Numbered from the stretch's first letter, positions 34,203-46,785 are shown. The stretch: 64,000 bases of DNA from Lasiodiplodia sp. COLG20 (GCA_009801085.1 VNWV01000003.1:2666001-2730000), one strand, 5' to 3'. The notes: generated from the letters alone by a model not told the origin. Numbers and translations are program-made.

Positions 34203-37200
34203 TCAGAACTCCCAGTCCTCGCCGGCCGACTTGATCGCCCAGTCGAATTTCTCACGCAGCGTCTTGGAGAAGAACCGCTCGATCGGCACGTTGAACTTCT
34301 TCGAGAACACCACCGTGAGGCGCGGGTCGATGTAGTTCTGCTCCACGCGTTAGCACTCCCGTCTTCCGCCCCCATCCGAGCGACACTTACAATCTTGGAC
34401 GTGCCCAGCGCAACTTCCTTGTTGTTGTCCTTGTCCTCCATCTGCACCTTCGCCGTCTCGATCCGTTGCTGCAGCTGCTCGACCTTGTTCTCCAGCTTCT
34501 CCACCGTGACCCCCTTGCCTTCGGCCTCAATCTTCTTCGTCTTGTTTTCCTTCTTGAACTTCTTCTCCAGATCGTCAGCAACCTCAAGACGCTCTTGAAG
34601 CTCCTTGGCCTTCATCTCCTTCTCGCCCTCAGCCACTCGCTTCTCGTTTTCCTTCTCGAACTTCTTCTTGATCTTGTCGCGCTGCTCCTCGACAAGCCCC
34701 TGCTGATGCTGCTCGACCCACTCTTGGTTGAGATCCTCGGGAAGCTCAAAGTACTCTGCTCCCTTCTTCTTCTTGATCTTAGGGTCGAGGTCAATCATCA
34801 TCTGCTTGACGCGCCACTGCTGATAGCGAAGACCGTTGATCTTCTCCTGCATCTTCTCAATCTGAGCACCGTGCGAGGCAGCAACAGTTCTCTTGTGGTT
34901 GCAAAGGATGGCAACCTTCCGGTTGGCTTCGTTGTAGTCCTTGACCTTCTCGGCGATGCTTCCGGTCGACTTCATCTCTCTGAGCAGCCTTGCCATGGTG
35001 TACGAGGCGTTGTAGGTACGGAACACCTTCGCCGTCAAACCCTGCATGTAACTGCTGAGATATTTGTTCAGACCCGAGGTTGTCAGTCTGTCGAAGACTT
35101 CGTCGCCATCCTTCTTCGGCGCCTTCTTGAAAATCTTCAAGTTCTTGAACACCTGCGGCTCAACCTCGACCTCGTCGTAGAAGCGAATACTGTCCTTTCC
35201 GAGGAAGTCGAAGACGACCGTATTCGGCGGCTTCAACGTGATGTTCTCGTACTTCAGCGAGCAGCAGCCAACGGTATCTGCCTCATCCTCTCCCTTCTCA
35301 TTGCCGGCACGAAGTGCGAATTTGTCGATGAGATAAACAGCCGTGGCCCGCTGGCGATCGGCCATGACTTCGGACTTGAGATCGCGGGTATAGTCCTTCC
35401 GGATGCGATCAATGTGCTTCTTGAGCTCTCGCGCCTTTTCGAACTTCTTGAAGTCACTCTGACCCTTGATATCCGAGTTCGCTGCAAGCATGACGTACTT
35501 GTAGGCGCCATTGATGTTCTCTTGCCACATGGCGAGCCAGGTACCTGTTTGGTCATGCTTGACTTCCTTCCACTTGTGACCAGGCGGCGGCGCAGGAACC
35601 TGCGCTTCCTTGCCGATGTTGATCGTGATCTGTTCTGGCATAACCCTCTTCTTGACCTTGCCCGTCTTCGGATGCTCACCACGGCCACGGAATAAGCCGG
35701 GTGGTTCGACACGGAAGTTGCCAACTTTTTGCTTGCGTCCATCCCATTGGCAAAACATATAGGGTGCTTCAGCCTCGTCCTTTGCTGCCTTCAAAGCTTT
35801 CTTCTCCGCTGCGGGGAGCGCTTTCTTGGCATCGCGTTGTGCTGCGTAGTATTCGTACATGTCCTTGAAATCGCACTTTTCAAACTTGTCGATCTTGATC
35901 TTCTTGCCGTCCGGACCCTTTGCATGGCCGGTCTTGTCTAATACCTCTTTGAAGTCGTGGAAAAAGTTCTTCTGGAACGTGGGGTTCTCGACGTTGTGCG
36001 TCGAGTTCAGCATCGATCCAAAGAAGGTGGCGACTTCCTCGGCGTCCTTGTGTAGTTTGACAGGGATTCCATCGTACTTGAGCTTGACGTTCTCCGGAAG
36101 GGGCTCGTATTCGGGAGGGAAGACGACACCATTGTGCTCCAGCGTCGTCCACTTGATGGAGTTGTCGCCCTTGGTCGGATCCTCCCACCACTTGTACTCT
36201 TCTTCCTCAGCCTCAGCTTCTTCATCGTCTTCCGTCTCCTTCTTTGCAGCAGCCTTGCCCTTGGTGACTTTCTTGGGCTCTTCCACCTTCGCCTTGGCCC
36301 TCTTGGCAGGAGCGGCTTTCTTGCTGAGAGGTACGTCATCGTCAGATTCCTCCTTCTTGACCCCGTTGGCCTTTCTGGCAACCGGCTTCTTCTTTTTCGA
36401 TAAAGGAATGTCGTCGTCACTCTCGCTTTCCACCTTCTGAGGTTTCCTCTTGACGGGAGCCTTCTTTTCCGCTGCGCGGATGGCCTTGGCTTCCTTCTCG
36501 GCGGCCTGCTCGATGTGCTTCTTTTCATTTGCAAGCTTTCTCCCGAGAGGAACATCGGAATCGGAAGACTCGCCGACATCCGCCGGTTTGACCTTCGGAG
36601 GTAGTTGCTGCCTAACTGACTTCTTCGCCAAGGGAATATCGCTCAACTCGGAATCCGAAGCAGAAGTCGCCTTGGGTGACGAGGTCTTACGCCGCTTACT
36701 CTGTGAAAGGCGTCAGCGCATGTGAAGCACGCAGATAGCATGAAGAGTGACTCACCAGTGGCTTATCGTCCTCGTCCGAGCTCGTGGCCTCCTTGTAGCT
36801 CTTTCCGTTGATGCTTGCGCGCTGCTTGCGCTTCCCGTTGGCGAGGCCATTCGTGCCGGGCTCGTCAATATCCATTTCCCTGACAGGGCCATTGCGTATC
36901 GAAATGTCAACTTCGAGTTGTCCGTTCTGGCCGTTTGATGAGGGCACTTCTTTGTCCATGGCGTTGTCTACGCTCTTGGGTATGGTGTCGGCAGAGGCGG
37001 CTGAGAGGATTACGACGGTCAGCAAGATGGAGGAACGACGTGGACGAAGGCAGGTGAGGTAGGCAGGCAAGCAAGTGTGAGGGGAAGCGTGGAAAGCAGG
37101 TGGCGCATGAGGGGAGCAAACTGAAAGACCACCGGCGCATTTCAGCCGAGCGAGTGGATACGGGACGTGACATACAGCCGTTGGTCTTGCCCTTGACGAG

Positions 37201-37227
37201 GGGCGTGTCGCTGTCGGAGGAGGACAT
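34203..37227 (-). CDS. TOP1: DNA topoisomerase I
   Basis: Type IB topoisomerase that relaxes supercoils in the nucleus, 913 residues. Exons: 37227..37176, 37000..36756, 36700..34391 and 34337..34203. The N-terminal third is charged and disordered, carrying six repeats of an acidic-x-PL-x-basic motif ([48 protein letters not shown]). The core begins near [15 protein letters not shown] and includes the type IB landmarks [20 protein letters not shown] and [15 protein letters not shown] long charged coiled-coil linker follows. The catalytic tyrosine (Y871, in SKINYIDPRL) is created by the last intron: exon 3 ends SKI and exon 4 begins NY. The C-terminus is WEF. It shares a 455-bp divergent promoter region with ATP3. 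Confidence 0.97.
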
Positions 37228-37682
37228 GATGCGAGGCGGGCGACGGGTGGCGGGCGAACGTGCGAAAGGGAATCCGAGTCTGCGCTCAGCTGCGACGGCC
37301 CGCTGGGTGGCACCGAGTCTGGCGAAGATGCGCGAACCTAGTGATGTCGGTTGGGGGAGGGTGGTGGGCGAGAGCCAGCGGAGGCCAACGCGCGCGGAAA
37401 CGGGGAATTGGAAGCAGGCGATGATGGCGGACCGCAGCGAGCAGGACTGCACACTGGAGAGCGAGGGAGTCGTGGGTTCACAAAGGGTCGGCTTAGCTTA
37501 AGAGGAACGCTTCGATTCTGGGCCTCAGGCGCACGTGACTTCGGCGCTAGTGCCTCGCTCTCGCCGTGAGGTTGAAGTGCAACATCCTGTACAGTTTCTC
37601 CGCCGACCATCCGGAGCACCACGCCCACGTCGGTTCGCATCGACCGCTTCATCACTCTCCCCTCCGCTCTCTCTCAGCCTCA
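37228..37682. promoter_or_regulatory. Bidirectional promoter region TOP1 / ATP3
   Basis: A 455-bp interval between two divergent starts, GC-rich, with no clear TATA box on either side. One ATTGG (inverse CCAAT) lies at 37407-37411, a possible HAP-complex site upstream of the mitochondrial gene, but a 5-mer match is weak evidence. Confidence 0.5.
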
Positions 37683-38849
37683 ATGATGCTCTCGAGAGCT
37701 GCCCGCCCGGCTCTGCGAGCTGGCCAAGCGGCCGTCGCCCGGTAGGCCTTCCGATCGCCCGCGCCCGCGCCCGCCCTGCGCTCAATCCTCGATTCGATGC
37801 AATTGGCATCAGATACTGACTCTGCGCGTGCAATTGCCAGGCCCGCGACCGTCAATGTCGCCGCCAGCGCCAACTACGCCACTCTGCGTGAGATCGAGGA
37901 CCGCCTCAAGTCGATTCGCAACATCGAGAAGATCACCAAGACCATGAAAATCGTCGCCTCGACCAAGCTCACCCGCGCCCAGCGTGCCATGGAGACGTCG
38001 CGTGCCTACGGCCAGGCTTCCAACAACGTGTTCGAGCAGGCCGAGACCAAGCCGGTCGAGGGCGAGGGCAAGAAGGACCTTGTCATTGTGTGCAGCTCCG
38101 ACAAGGGTCTCTGCGGTGGTATCCACTCTGGTCTGTCTAGGTACACGCGCAGGATCCTCCTGGAGAAGCCCGACACCGAGCTCGTCATTCTCGGTGAGAA
38201 GTGCAAGTCGCAGCTGAGCAGAGGCAATGCCAAGAACATCCAGCTTAGCTTCGCCGGTGTCGGCAAGGACATTCCCACCTTCGCGGACGCTTCGGCCGTT
38301 GCGGACCAGATCTCTCGTCTCCCTGGCGACTACGGCTCTGTCAAGATCGCCTACAACAGGTTCATCAACGCCCAGGCCTACGAGCCCGTCACCATTGACG
38401 CTTTCTCGGAGGAGGCCATCACCCAGTCCGGTCAGTTTTCGGTCTGGTTTCTCCAGGGAAATGTCGGTTGCTAATGCTTCTCAGAGAACCTTGCTGCCTT
38501 CGAGATCGAGGACGAGACCCTCCCCAACCTCCGTGAATACGCTCTGGCCAACTCTCTCTACTGGGTATGACATCTGCCTGATTCGTTCATGATTGACTGT
38601 TTCTAACGGATTTTAGGCTCTTGCTGAGGGTCACGCCTGCGAGCAGTCCGCTCGTCGCAACGCCATGGACGTGAGTAACCCTACTCATATCAAGATATAT
38701 CCACGTACTGACTGTGCACATAGAATGCCTCCAAGAACGCCGGCGACATGATCAACAAGTTCCAGATTCTCTTCAACCGTACCCGCCAGGCCGTCATTAC
38801 TGGCGAACTTGTCGAGATTATCACTGGTGCTGCCGCCTCCGAGGAGTAA
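37683..38849 (+). CDS. ATP3: Mitochondrial F1-ATP synthase subunit gamma
   Basis: Central rotor-shaft subunit of the F1Fo ATP synthase in the matrix. Exons 37683..37741, 37841..38430, 38485..38564, 38617..38670 and 38724..38849 encode 302 residues, normal size. The Arg-rich N-terminus ([20 protein letters not shown]) is a mitochondrial targeting sequence, split from the mature start by the 99-nt first intron. Family marks are [32 protein letters not shown] and the C-terminal helix with [19 protein letters not shown] and EIITGA. Two ATGs are adjacent in frame (37683 and 37686), so initiation could be at either. Exon 4 is only 54 nt. All introns are in frame and canonical. Confidence 0.96.
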
Positions 38850-40670
38850 GAGAGATCGATTTGACAGCATCTATTTAAAAATCCCGTTCCGCCGATGCCG
38901 GAATTTAAGTCAAATCACCCGATTGCGTGTATGTAGAATACAAGCGTTGCCTGATATCCCAATCATTGAGCGTATTCCTTGTGAGAAAATGCTAGGAAGA
39001 CAAACAAGCACTCATTTAGTGCGAGTGGTCAATCCGACCATTAATGTTGAAACGGATATATCTGAAGAGCTAACATTACTAGCACCCAACTAAAAGTATC
39101 AAGTATAGCACTACATTCAACGAAAAAGTAACAAATATAACGTAATGTGTAAGTTTGCCTACAACAGACAATATCTCATGTGATTTGCATTATGAAGGCG
39201 TTATATACCAAATCTCAGACGGATCAAGCGGACTCCTGCTGGGATTACAAAAAACATGGGGGGCGGAACTTCCAGTGCATGACACAGCATCCGCTGCAAC
39301 CTCGTAAAGTGTATTGCCATGGAGAAGCTCATTCTGGAAAGTACTCGAACAAGAGGGCGACGGCGCAGATTGAATGTTAAAGGCTCTATTGGCCACGAGA
39401 GGGGTTTCAATGAGTAAACGAAGCTTGTCATTGTTCTCCTCCTCGTACCCCTTGGGGTATATGATGGTAAAACCGTTAGAGAAGCAAATATGAGGGGAAA
39501 TGACGAGGAAAATTGGTGAGGAAGCAAGACGGTAGTAACTCGGAGGACAATGGGCGCGCATAGAAATTCAACGAAAGGTAAGCGCACCAGTACATCATAC
39601 ATAGCAGAATTATTCCAGCACTATTATTAGCATGGCTTAAGGTGTTCGGCCTTGATTTATTTCTATTCCTGGTAAACTTCTCACTTTAGACTTAGAATTA
39701 CCAGCCGACATCAGTGTTTAAAAGGTAAATAAGTATAGTTAAGAAAAGGATATAGTCAAAGGTTAAATGGCTCTGGAGCGAGCTTTACCAAGGACACAAT
39801 TTACGTACTAAGATTATACACAACAGGTGCAAGGAATAAAATGAGGGGGAAAAAAGGTTGTCTACGAAAGCATCGCGGTATCTAAAGAACTTGAATGTTC
39901 CGATCTAGCTTCACCACAGCCTTCAGCGTTATACTTAAGTTATCAAACTTATGTTGCTACGCAGCTAGGCTTATACGGCATGAAGTGACTGTAGCATTGT
40001 AGATTGAGTTCCGGAACGACATGATCTGAAACGCGAATATATGCAAGCCACATACATAGTACAGGGGGGCATCGCAGCCGAAAGCTAGCGTGAAAATGAT
40101 ACAATGCTTCGGTCTTTTCTTTACTTAAAGAAAACCGACATATGTAGGTAGTTGAAGCTATCGTCCGGACGGAAATGTTGAATTTTTATACCCTTGGCAT
40201 GAGCGAAAACTAAATTCACGATAGGCTTCGGCTGCAACATCCCTCTGTAGAAACTCGGTTGTTTGATTTTGCGGGACCGTCAAGGGGCGCCCTGCGTGTG
40301 GGTAGTTACCGGATATGGAAATTGTGTAACCACCGATGCTTCCGGGTTGACGTCTCTGCGATCACCTGGACATGGAGCTCCAGAGATTCAAAAAGAAACG
40401 GAAGCCTCGCTTCCTCGACAAGAGGCCTCTACGCACCGGTCAGGGATCCGCGTCCGGGGTAACTTTTTTGCGCCGTATCCACATTTTTCGAGGCTGGTCA
40501 CCGCTCTTGTTTACGCTCTTTGTCCCGGCACTCGCCGCGCGCAGCAACCCCCCGACTTCTCGCCGACCGCGTCTGGGTCCTTGTCAACACCGGATGGCCG
40601 CCTCACTATATCCCCTAGCCTCGGATTCGATTGCAATCCCCGACTCTTGTACGTTCGCTGAGGAGCAAGC
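38850..40670. other. AT-rich intergenic region with truncated MITE
   Basis: A 1.8-kb gap. From about 38880 to 40000 the sequence is AT-rich (hand count of 39121-39180 about 32% G+C) with no supported gene. A MITE with an internal deletion lies at 40060..40249. After it the composition returns to normal in the promoter of the next gene. Confidence 0.6.
40060..40249. mobile_element. Palindromic MITE, internally deleted copy
   Basis: Clear ends: TA then CAGGGGGGCATCGCAGCCGA at the left, and GGCTTCGGCTGCAACATCCC TCTG then TA at the right, giving a TA target duplication. Only the left arm of the central palindrome remains (40149-40171, GTAGTTGAAGCTATCGTCCGG); the second arm and much of the right half are deleted. 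Length 190 bp. Confidence 0.85.
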
Positions 40671-42202
40671 ATGATCCCGACACGAGACATTGGCACCCGC
40701 TACAACGGCCTGGCCACAGTGCCCCAGTTCGCGATGCACGTGCCGCCGGCGGATGAGGCCAAGGAAGATGTTCGCAAACTGTTGAATGAGGTGAAGCACC
40801 TCTACTTCGACCGGCGCTACAGGCAATGCGCTTCCAAGTGCATTGAACTTTTGGAAAAACACTGCCAGGACGTACGTTTTATCTGCCCCATCCTCTGGAA
40901 TGCCGCTAACAGCAATCTTTGTAGCATCACCCTCTGATCCGCACTTTCCTTTACTTCTACGCCGCGTTGTCGTATGACACGCTCGCGCGATCCATGCACA
41001 ACCATTCAGTGGCGCGCATTCCTTCTCTGCAGCAGTCCGAGGACTTCTACAACAAGGCGCTTGCGACGCTGCCAGAGCCTCTTCCGCTTCAGCAAGACGA
41101 GAATCGTCCGCAGTCGCCGCCGAAGCTGTCCCTCAGCCTGCCAGCCCAGGATGACCAGCCAACGGGCAGGCCCGCCATGCCCAGCATGTGGGATCTCAAC
41201 TCGACCTTTGACGCATTCGACCTTTCTTCCCTGGCTTCGAGGCGTCATTCCTTCAACAGCTCCAAGCACTCCCGGACGGATTCGCTCGTGACCGACGTCT
41301 CCTGGGCCGCGGACCTGGGCTCTGACCCCTTCACCGACGACCAGCATGACCACAAGCCGGAGAACAACTACCTCTCCGTCGAGCCGCCGAGCTTCAAGCG
41401 GCCTTCGCCGCTCCAAGTCCGCAAGGCCAGGTCCAGCGACTCTCTGCTCTCCCAAAGCAGCACTCATACGGACTCGCCAGCGCAGACACCCAGCCGCAAC
41501 AACCACGACAACGGCCTCGACGCCAACTACCAATTCCCGCCGCCCCCGCAGACGCCTCCTCCGCAGACGCACGGCTTCGTGGACCTTGTCGAAGGCACGC
41601 CCATCCAATGGGCCACGCCCTCGCAGCACCAAGACGATTATGACGACCCGACCACTCCCACGCCCGCACGTGTCACCCGCGCACCCATTGAGCGCACCCA
41701 CCCCTGCCCGCGCCTGCTTTTCCCGCGCGACCTCTCCAGCACCAGCCTGCTGCCGCTTCCGCTCAACACGCGCATCCAGCACTTCAACGGCGACCTCTCC
41801 TCCTTCCGCGCCCAGCTCGTCTCGCACCTGCTCTCCATCCAATCGCTCAAAGGCAGCGCGTTGAGCTCCAATGGCAGCAGCCCTACCTCCAGCCGCTCCG
41901 TGTCGTCCTCGTCCACGGCGACGACGTCCTCTGCGTGGTCCGAGGCCACCGCCACGAACTCGGGCGGCGCCGCCGAGGAGAACAAGCGGCGCAGCTCCGT
42001 CATGATGTCCGCACAGCCGTCCGAGCCCGCGGCGGACGGTACTGCTGCTGCTACGACGACGACCAATGGACGCGGCATGACGCACGATGAGAAGGCTGAC
42101 CGCATCCGCGAGGGCAGGAAGAGGATGTGGGCGCGGGAGCGGTTCGATCCCAGCGGCTGCCGCGAGCTGGCCAGGCTGGCCTTGCAGGAGTGCGAGGCGT
42201 AG
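40671..42202 (+). CDS. Conserved-type hypothetical protein, TPR-like N-terminus
   Basis: Not recognised by name. Exons 40671..40871 and 40925..42202 (53-nt intron) encode 492 residues. The N-terminal 100 residues look like a pair of TPR-type helices (VRKLLNEVKHLYFDRRYRQC, then a second helix HPLIRTFLYFYAALSYDTLA, spliced exactly in phase). The middle is long, Ser/Pro/His-rich and disordered, including DSLLSQSSTHTDSPAQ. A conserved-looking block PCPRLLFPRDLSS and a helix (QHFNGDLSSFRAQLVSHLLS) precede a Ser/Thr tract and a charged C-terminal end (RIREGRKRMWARERF). The TPR reading is inferred from the helix pattern only. The start is the first ATG of the frame. A long antisense frame in this gene is a GC-bias shadow. 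Confidence 0.8.
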
Positions 42203-42843
42203 GAGTGGTCCTTTCCACCACTGATTGAAGAAGTGAGAGACCCCTCTTCGCCTTTGCGCGCCCTTTTTTTTCATTTGTCCCTTTTCCCTCTTTTCCCCTT
42301 TCTTTTTGGACTTTGAGTGTGAATATTACGAGCGAAGAGCACGAGATTACGGCCGAGAATGAGACAGAACCAAGATGGGTTAGCGAAAGAAGTATACCAG
42401 AATTCTATGTACGAGACGAGGAGCGTTGGAGTTGGCAGGCATCTTGTTTTCTTTTCTCTACCCCCATAATGTTTGTAGAGCTTGCCAAGACGGATACCCT
42501 TCAGCGATTGCACGACATTCACAATACACAACCCCCAGAGATTTTGGCCCCTTGGAGACGATTATTTGCATCCTGCGTAGAATTTGATTCTCTACTATCT
42601 TCTTGAGAACAGGTAGACTGGAACGAGGGCTATGGAAGTATTTCCATGCCTGCACCGTGCCCCCAATTCTACTACCAATCACATATAACTTTTGATCGAG
42701 GAAAAGGCCAAACCCCAAAACCACCTGTTTTGTGACCCATCGCCGTGAAATAAAATCGAGCAACATCTGCTCCTACCACTCCAATCCCAACCGGAACGCC
42801 TTGGCTATGCAAAATCCATTTTAAGGAGGGGTATACCACGAGA
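42203..42843. other. Intergenic between convergent genes
   Basis: A 641-bp gap between two stops. It holds T/C-rich presumed 3' UTR sequence at 42260-42305 and nothing else recognisable. Confidence 0.5.
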
Positions 42844-44134
42844 TTACCTCATGAGGTTGGCCATGTTCCTCTTCATGACCTGGCACTTGACCTTGAGCGC
42901 CTTGACGCTCTGAATGAACAGGTCGTCGCTGTCGAACTGGCCGGTGCTCTCGACGTTAAAGATAAAGTGATCGCGCACGCGGCCGAGCTTAACTTTGTCC
43001 TTGAACTCGTCGTGGCGCAGGACCTCACGGGTGACGGTGTCGTTGAACGGGTTTGCCACGACGGCCTTCTTCTCGCCCTCGTGACCGGCGTACGGTGAGC
43101 CGGGCTGCGCCGCCTCCTCGTGCGTTATGGGCACCTCGGCGATGACGCCGGCGGGGAAGCAGCGCGCGAACTTGCGCGCGTCGGCGCCGATGATGGGCTG
43201 CGTGATCTCAATGTGCGGCAGCAGGCGGTAGGTGGCAGTCGCGACGGGCGAGAACTTGGCGTGGTCAGAGCCGATACTCTTGATGCAGTGCATCGAGAGG
43301 TTGATGCTCTGGCCCGGCCGCAGCTTCGCGATCAAGATGCCTGGATTGACGGGCTGGATGGCACCGTCGCCGGCGAAGAGCTCGGTCTGGCGGCCAGTAG
43401 GGATAAATTTGATTTCAGAGGCATAGACTTTGGATCTGGTCAGTATTCATGTGGCGAGCCATGGGCTATCGGATGTCGTACCATTGGAGTTGATGAAGAG
43501 CTTCTTCGGGTCGGTCTCTCCCTTCTTGGCCAGTTCTCGCGCATCCGGCGCCCATTCACACTGCACGTTCAGCTCCAAGACCACGGTGTTGTAATCGGTG
43601 TGTGATGTTTCTTCCGGCTCGCCGCTCTCAGGCTTCTTGTACCAGGTCATGTTCCTAATAGCCTCTGGGTTTCCTTTCAGCGGGATCAGGCCCAGACGAT
43701 GAGCCAGCACCTCGTCCTGGATAATGGAGGTGTTCTTGATGATGTAGACATCCTCAATGGCGAGCGTGGGGAGCTCAGCGATCAGGATGCGGCGGAAGGC
43801 GTTGGCGATGGCGGCGTCAACGCCGACGAGAGAGAACTGGGACTCGAACTGGTCGTTCTGGTGGAATTCGACGCGGAAGTTCTAAGGTTTGTTAGCATGC
43901 TATGGCGCACAGGATGTTGCAGCGGCGCATACCTTTCTGAACTTCTCTAGGCTCCATTTGTGATCCTCGCCAGGGAAGTGACCGGGAAAGTCGGTGGAAG
44001 AGATGTTGGAGACATGCTCAGCGTGCACGCCGACGATCTGCGGCGAATTAGAAAATCGTGGGCAGGAATGGCTGAGATGAGCATACCCGGCGGCGCTCCA
44101 GCTCTTGCTGTGTCGGCTGATGCTTCTGAACCAT
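42844..44134 (-). CDS. RPC40: RNA polymerase I and III subunit AC40
   Basis: Alpha-like assembly subunit shared by Pol I and Pol III, partner of AC19. Four exons: 44134..44087, 44037..43933, 43881..43482 and 43427..42844, 378 residues. Landmarks are VEFHQNDQFESQFSLVGVDA, the alpha-motif block NAFRRILIAELPTLAIEDVY, HRLGLIPLKG and the C-terminal LFIQSVKALKVKCQ. The third intron uses donor GGTACGA at 43481 and acceptor ending CCAAAG (43428): the more obvious upstream CCAG does not keep the frame, while this one joins NSN to VYASEIKFIP, the expected beta strand. The start MVQKHQPT was chosen because it gives an in-frame 16-codon first exon. Divergent from the complex I gene. Confidence 0.94.
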
Positions 44135-44654
44135 GGCGTCCGGGCGTGTCTTGGTGCAGTCTATTGCTGTAGGCGCATCGAAAAAAGTTGCGATTGCTCT
44201 GAACTTCTCTCGGGGAAACCGCGGCCGCAGAAACTGCCGCCTGAGACCGCCCTGCAACTCGGCTCTCAGGCTCTGCAGCATGCTCGGGAGGCGCGCGAAA
44301 CCCTGGCCGGACCACGGCCGGACGGCTGCACCCAATTCTGGACTTGATTATTTGGGAATATCCTAGTCTGCAGATAGAAGTCTGCCGGGAGTGATGGCAG
44401 CCCGGAATCTCGGCTTTTGATGCATTATATTGGTGTACATGTTCTTACTAGGCCGTGTTGTTCGAATTTCGTGGGGCCTTGGTTGGCCATGGTTTCGCAC
44501 AGGGCAGCGCGGCCGGCTAGCCAATCGTTGTGGATTTGAATCGTCGACCTCATCATTCGGATAGCCAGCTCCCGCTCATCGCCTCTCCACTCTACCACTC
44601 GTCGCCCCGGACAATCGACCTGCATAGGGCCCGGCGTTGTTCCTACCAGCGACA
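44135..44654. promoter_or_regulatory. Bidirectional promoter region RPC40 / nuo-49
   Basis: A 520-bp divergent interval. A CCAAT box at 44521-44525 lies about 130 nt upstream of the complex I start, the kind of site bound by the HAP/CBC complex that activates respiratory genes in fungi. No repeat copies are inserted here. Confidence 0.5.
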
Positions 44655-46123
44655 ATGCCCGTCTCCCTTGCCAGAATCGCCGGCAACACCGCGCGGAGGC
44701 TCGCCGTTGCCTCCCGCGCCCCGGCCACGCGCAACGCCCTCCCGCGCTACAACAACCTCGCCCGTAGCATCTCGACCTCGCTCCCGCGCCACTACGCCGA
44801 GCCCGTCCCCAGCGGCACCCAGCTCATCGAGACGGAGGCCGACTACGCGACGCCCGTCAACGAGACGACGCTCCACACCGAGGAGGCGGACGCGAAGGGC
44901 CGCAAGATCCGCCACTACACCGTCAACTTTGGACCCCAGCACCCCGCTGCCCACGGCGTGTTGCGTCTAATCTTGGAGCTCAATGGCGAGGAGATCATCC
45001 GCTCCGACCCCCACGTCGGCCTGCTGCACCGTGGCACTGAGAAGCTCATCGAGTACCGGACATACCTGCAGGCTCTGCCCTACTTCGACCGTCTCGACTA
45101 CGTCTCCATGATGACCAACGAGCAGTGCTACTCGCTGGCTGTCGAGAAGCTGCTGAACATCGAGATTCCCGAGCGCGCCAAGTACATTCGCACCATGTTT
45201 GGTGAGATCACTCGTATCCTCAACCACCTCATGTCCGTCTTGTCCCACGCCATGGATGTTGGTGCTTTGACGCCTTTCCTGTGGGGTTTCGAGGAGCGTG
45301 AGAAGCTGATGGTAAGAGCGGCACTTGCGAATCAATAATTGGTGGTAGTTTTAATGCTTTGCAGGAGTTCTACGAGCGCGTCTCGGGTGCCCGTCTCCAC
45401 GCTGCCTACGTTCGCCCTGGCGGTGTTTCTCAGGATCTTCCCATTGGCCTTCTGGACGATATTTACCAATGGGCTACTCAGTTCGGTGACCGTATCGACG
45501 AGACTGAGGAGCTCTTGACGGACAACCGTATCTGGATTGGCAGAACTAAGGGTGTTGGTGTTGTCTCCGCTGCCGACGCACTCAACTACAGTTTCACTGG
45601 TGTCATGCTCCGCGGATCCGGCGTGCCGTGGGATATCCGCAAGTCGCAACCGTACGACGCGTACGACAAGGTCGATTTCGAAGTCCCTGTCGGCATCAAT
45701 GGTGATTGCTATGACCGTTATCTCTGCCGTATGGAGGAGTTCAGACAGTCTCTGCGCATCATCCACCAGTGTCTGAATGACATGCCCGCCGGCCCCATCA
45801 AGGTCGAGGACTACAAGATCGCTCCCCCGCCGCGCGCCGCCATGAAGGAGAATATGGAGGCCCTCATCCACCACTTCCTGCTCTACAGCAAGGGTTACTC
45901 GGTCCCGCCGGGCGAGACCTACAGCGCTATCGAGGCGCCTAAGGGTGAGATGGGCGTTTTCCTCGTCAGTGACGGCAGCGAGAGGCCGTACAGGTGTAAG
46001 ATTCGGGCGCCTGGTTTCGCTCACTTGGGTGCTTTCGACCAGATCTCGAGAGGTCACTTGCTGGCTGATGCCGTGGCTATCATTGGTACGATGGATCTTG
46101 TGTTCGGTGAGGTCGACAGGTAA
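44655..46123 (+). CDS. nuo-49: NADH:ubiquinone oxidoreductase 49 kDa subunit
   Basis: Peripheral-arm core subunit of mitochondrial complex I that helps form the ubiquinone site (NDUFS2/NuoD). Exons 44655..45311 and 45365..46123, 471 residues. The N-terminus ([20 protein letters not shown], followed by [15 protein letters not shown]) is a typical matrix targeting peptide. Diagnostic blocks are [60 protein letters not shown] and the C-terminal [13 protein letters not shown], the invariant last residue. The intron joins REKLM to [10 protein letters not shown]. All catalytic blocks I can see are intact. Confidence 0.97.
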
Positions 46124-46785
46124 AATAAGGGGGTAGATGGGAGCATATTAGGGGGCTAGAGGGGCAACCTAACTTTGTACATTTGTTTGTAGCGCGACTT
46201 ACCAGACGGTATGGAATTTCTTTGAACGACTCTCGACTTCTCCGTGTCTGAAAATCTACGCTACTAATTGATTTCGCGTAAGGTGGAGCAAGTTTGAGTA
46301 TAGCAACATCCTAAGAGTTGTGGACGAACCGCCATGCTTGGAAAATAGGGTGCACATGGATAATGGCTGAACCAGACAACGCGTACCGAATCCGCAACGG
46401 GCTATGGGAAGTGAAGCTTGCGTCCAAAAAAGCTGATCACAAACGGCACCAAATTTTGAACAAGTTTAATCACTAAGAAAACAGAATCACAGGAATCAAG
46501 GATTATCCAGACTGGCCAAGGGGGCGTCTCGTGTTGTTTCTGAGGAGATAGATGTATAATCTGACGCTCTAGTATCCGGTTTCTATTCAAGTGTGATGCC
46601 ACGAAGAGAACGGTCTTGCGATGCTGATAACTGTTGGTCTTGGATCCGCCCATTGCAAGAAGCAGCGGTTCAATCTCATGAGTAGCTGAAGCTATCATCC
46701 GGTCGTGTATGTGGAATTTTTAATTCGACATTCTCGTCCGGACAATAGCTTTAACTACCCACATATGACAGTTTAGCCTTCTGAT
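46124..46785. other. Intergenic between convergent genes, with MITE core
   Basis: A 662-bp gap between the complex I and ChaC stops. A MITE centre lies at 46676..46764, immediately beside the ChaC stop codon. The rest is AT-leaning and featureless. Confidence 0.55.
46676..46766. mobile_element. Palindromic MITE, central part
   Basis: Central palindrome with arms 46681-46703 (AGTAGCTGAAGCTATCATCC GG) and 46735-46761 (CGTCCGGACAATAGCTTTAACTACCCA in part) around the spacer TTTTTAATTCGACATTCT. Outer terminal repeats are no longer recognisable. It starts within the presumed 3' UTR of the ChaC gene. Confidence 0.7.

Noticed and set aside
33755..34390. Extension of the topoisomerase I frame beyond SKI
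   Set aside because: This is read-through of the last intron and 3' UTR; the spliced exon 34337..34203 supplies the catalytic Tyr and the conserved WEF end.
41006..42274. 422-codon minus-strand frame opposite the 492-residue protein
   Set aside because: Low-complexity Arg/Gly/Val composition; the plus strand has a good start, an in-phase intron and plausible structure.
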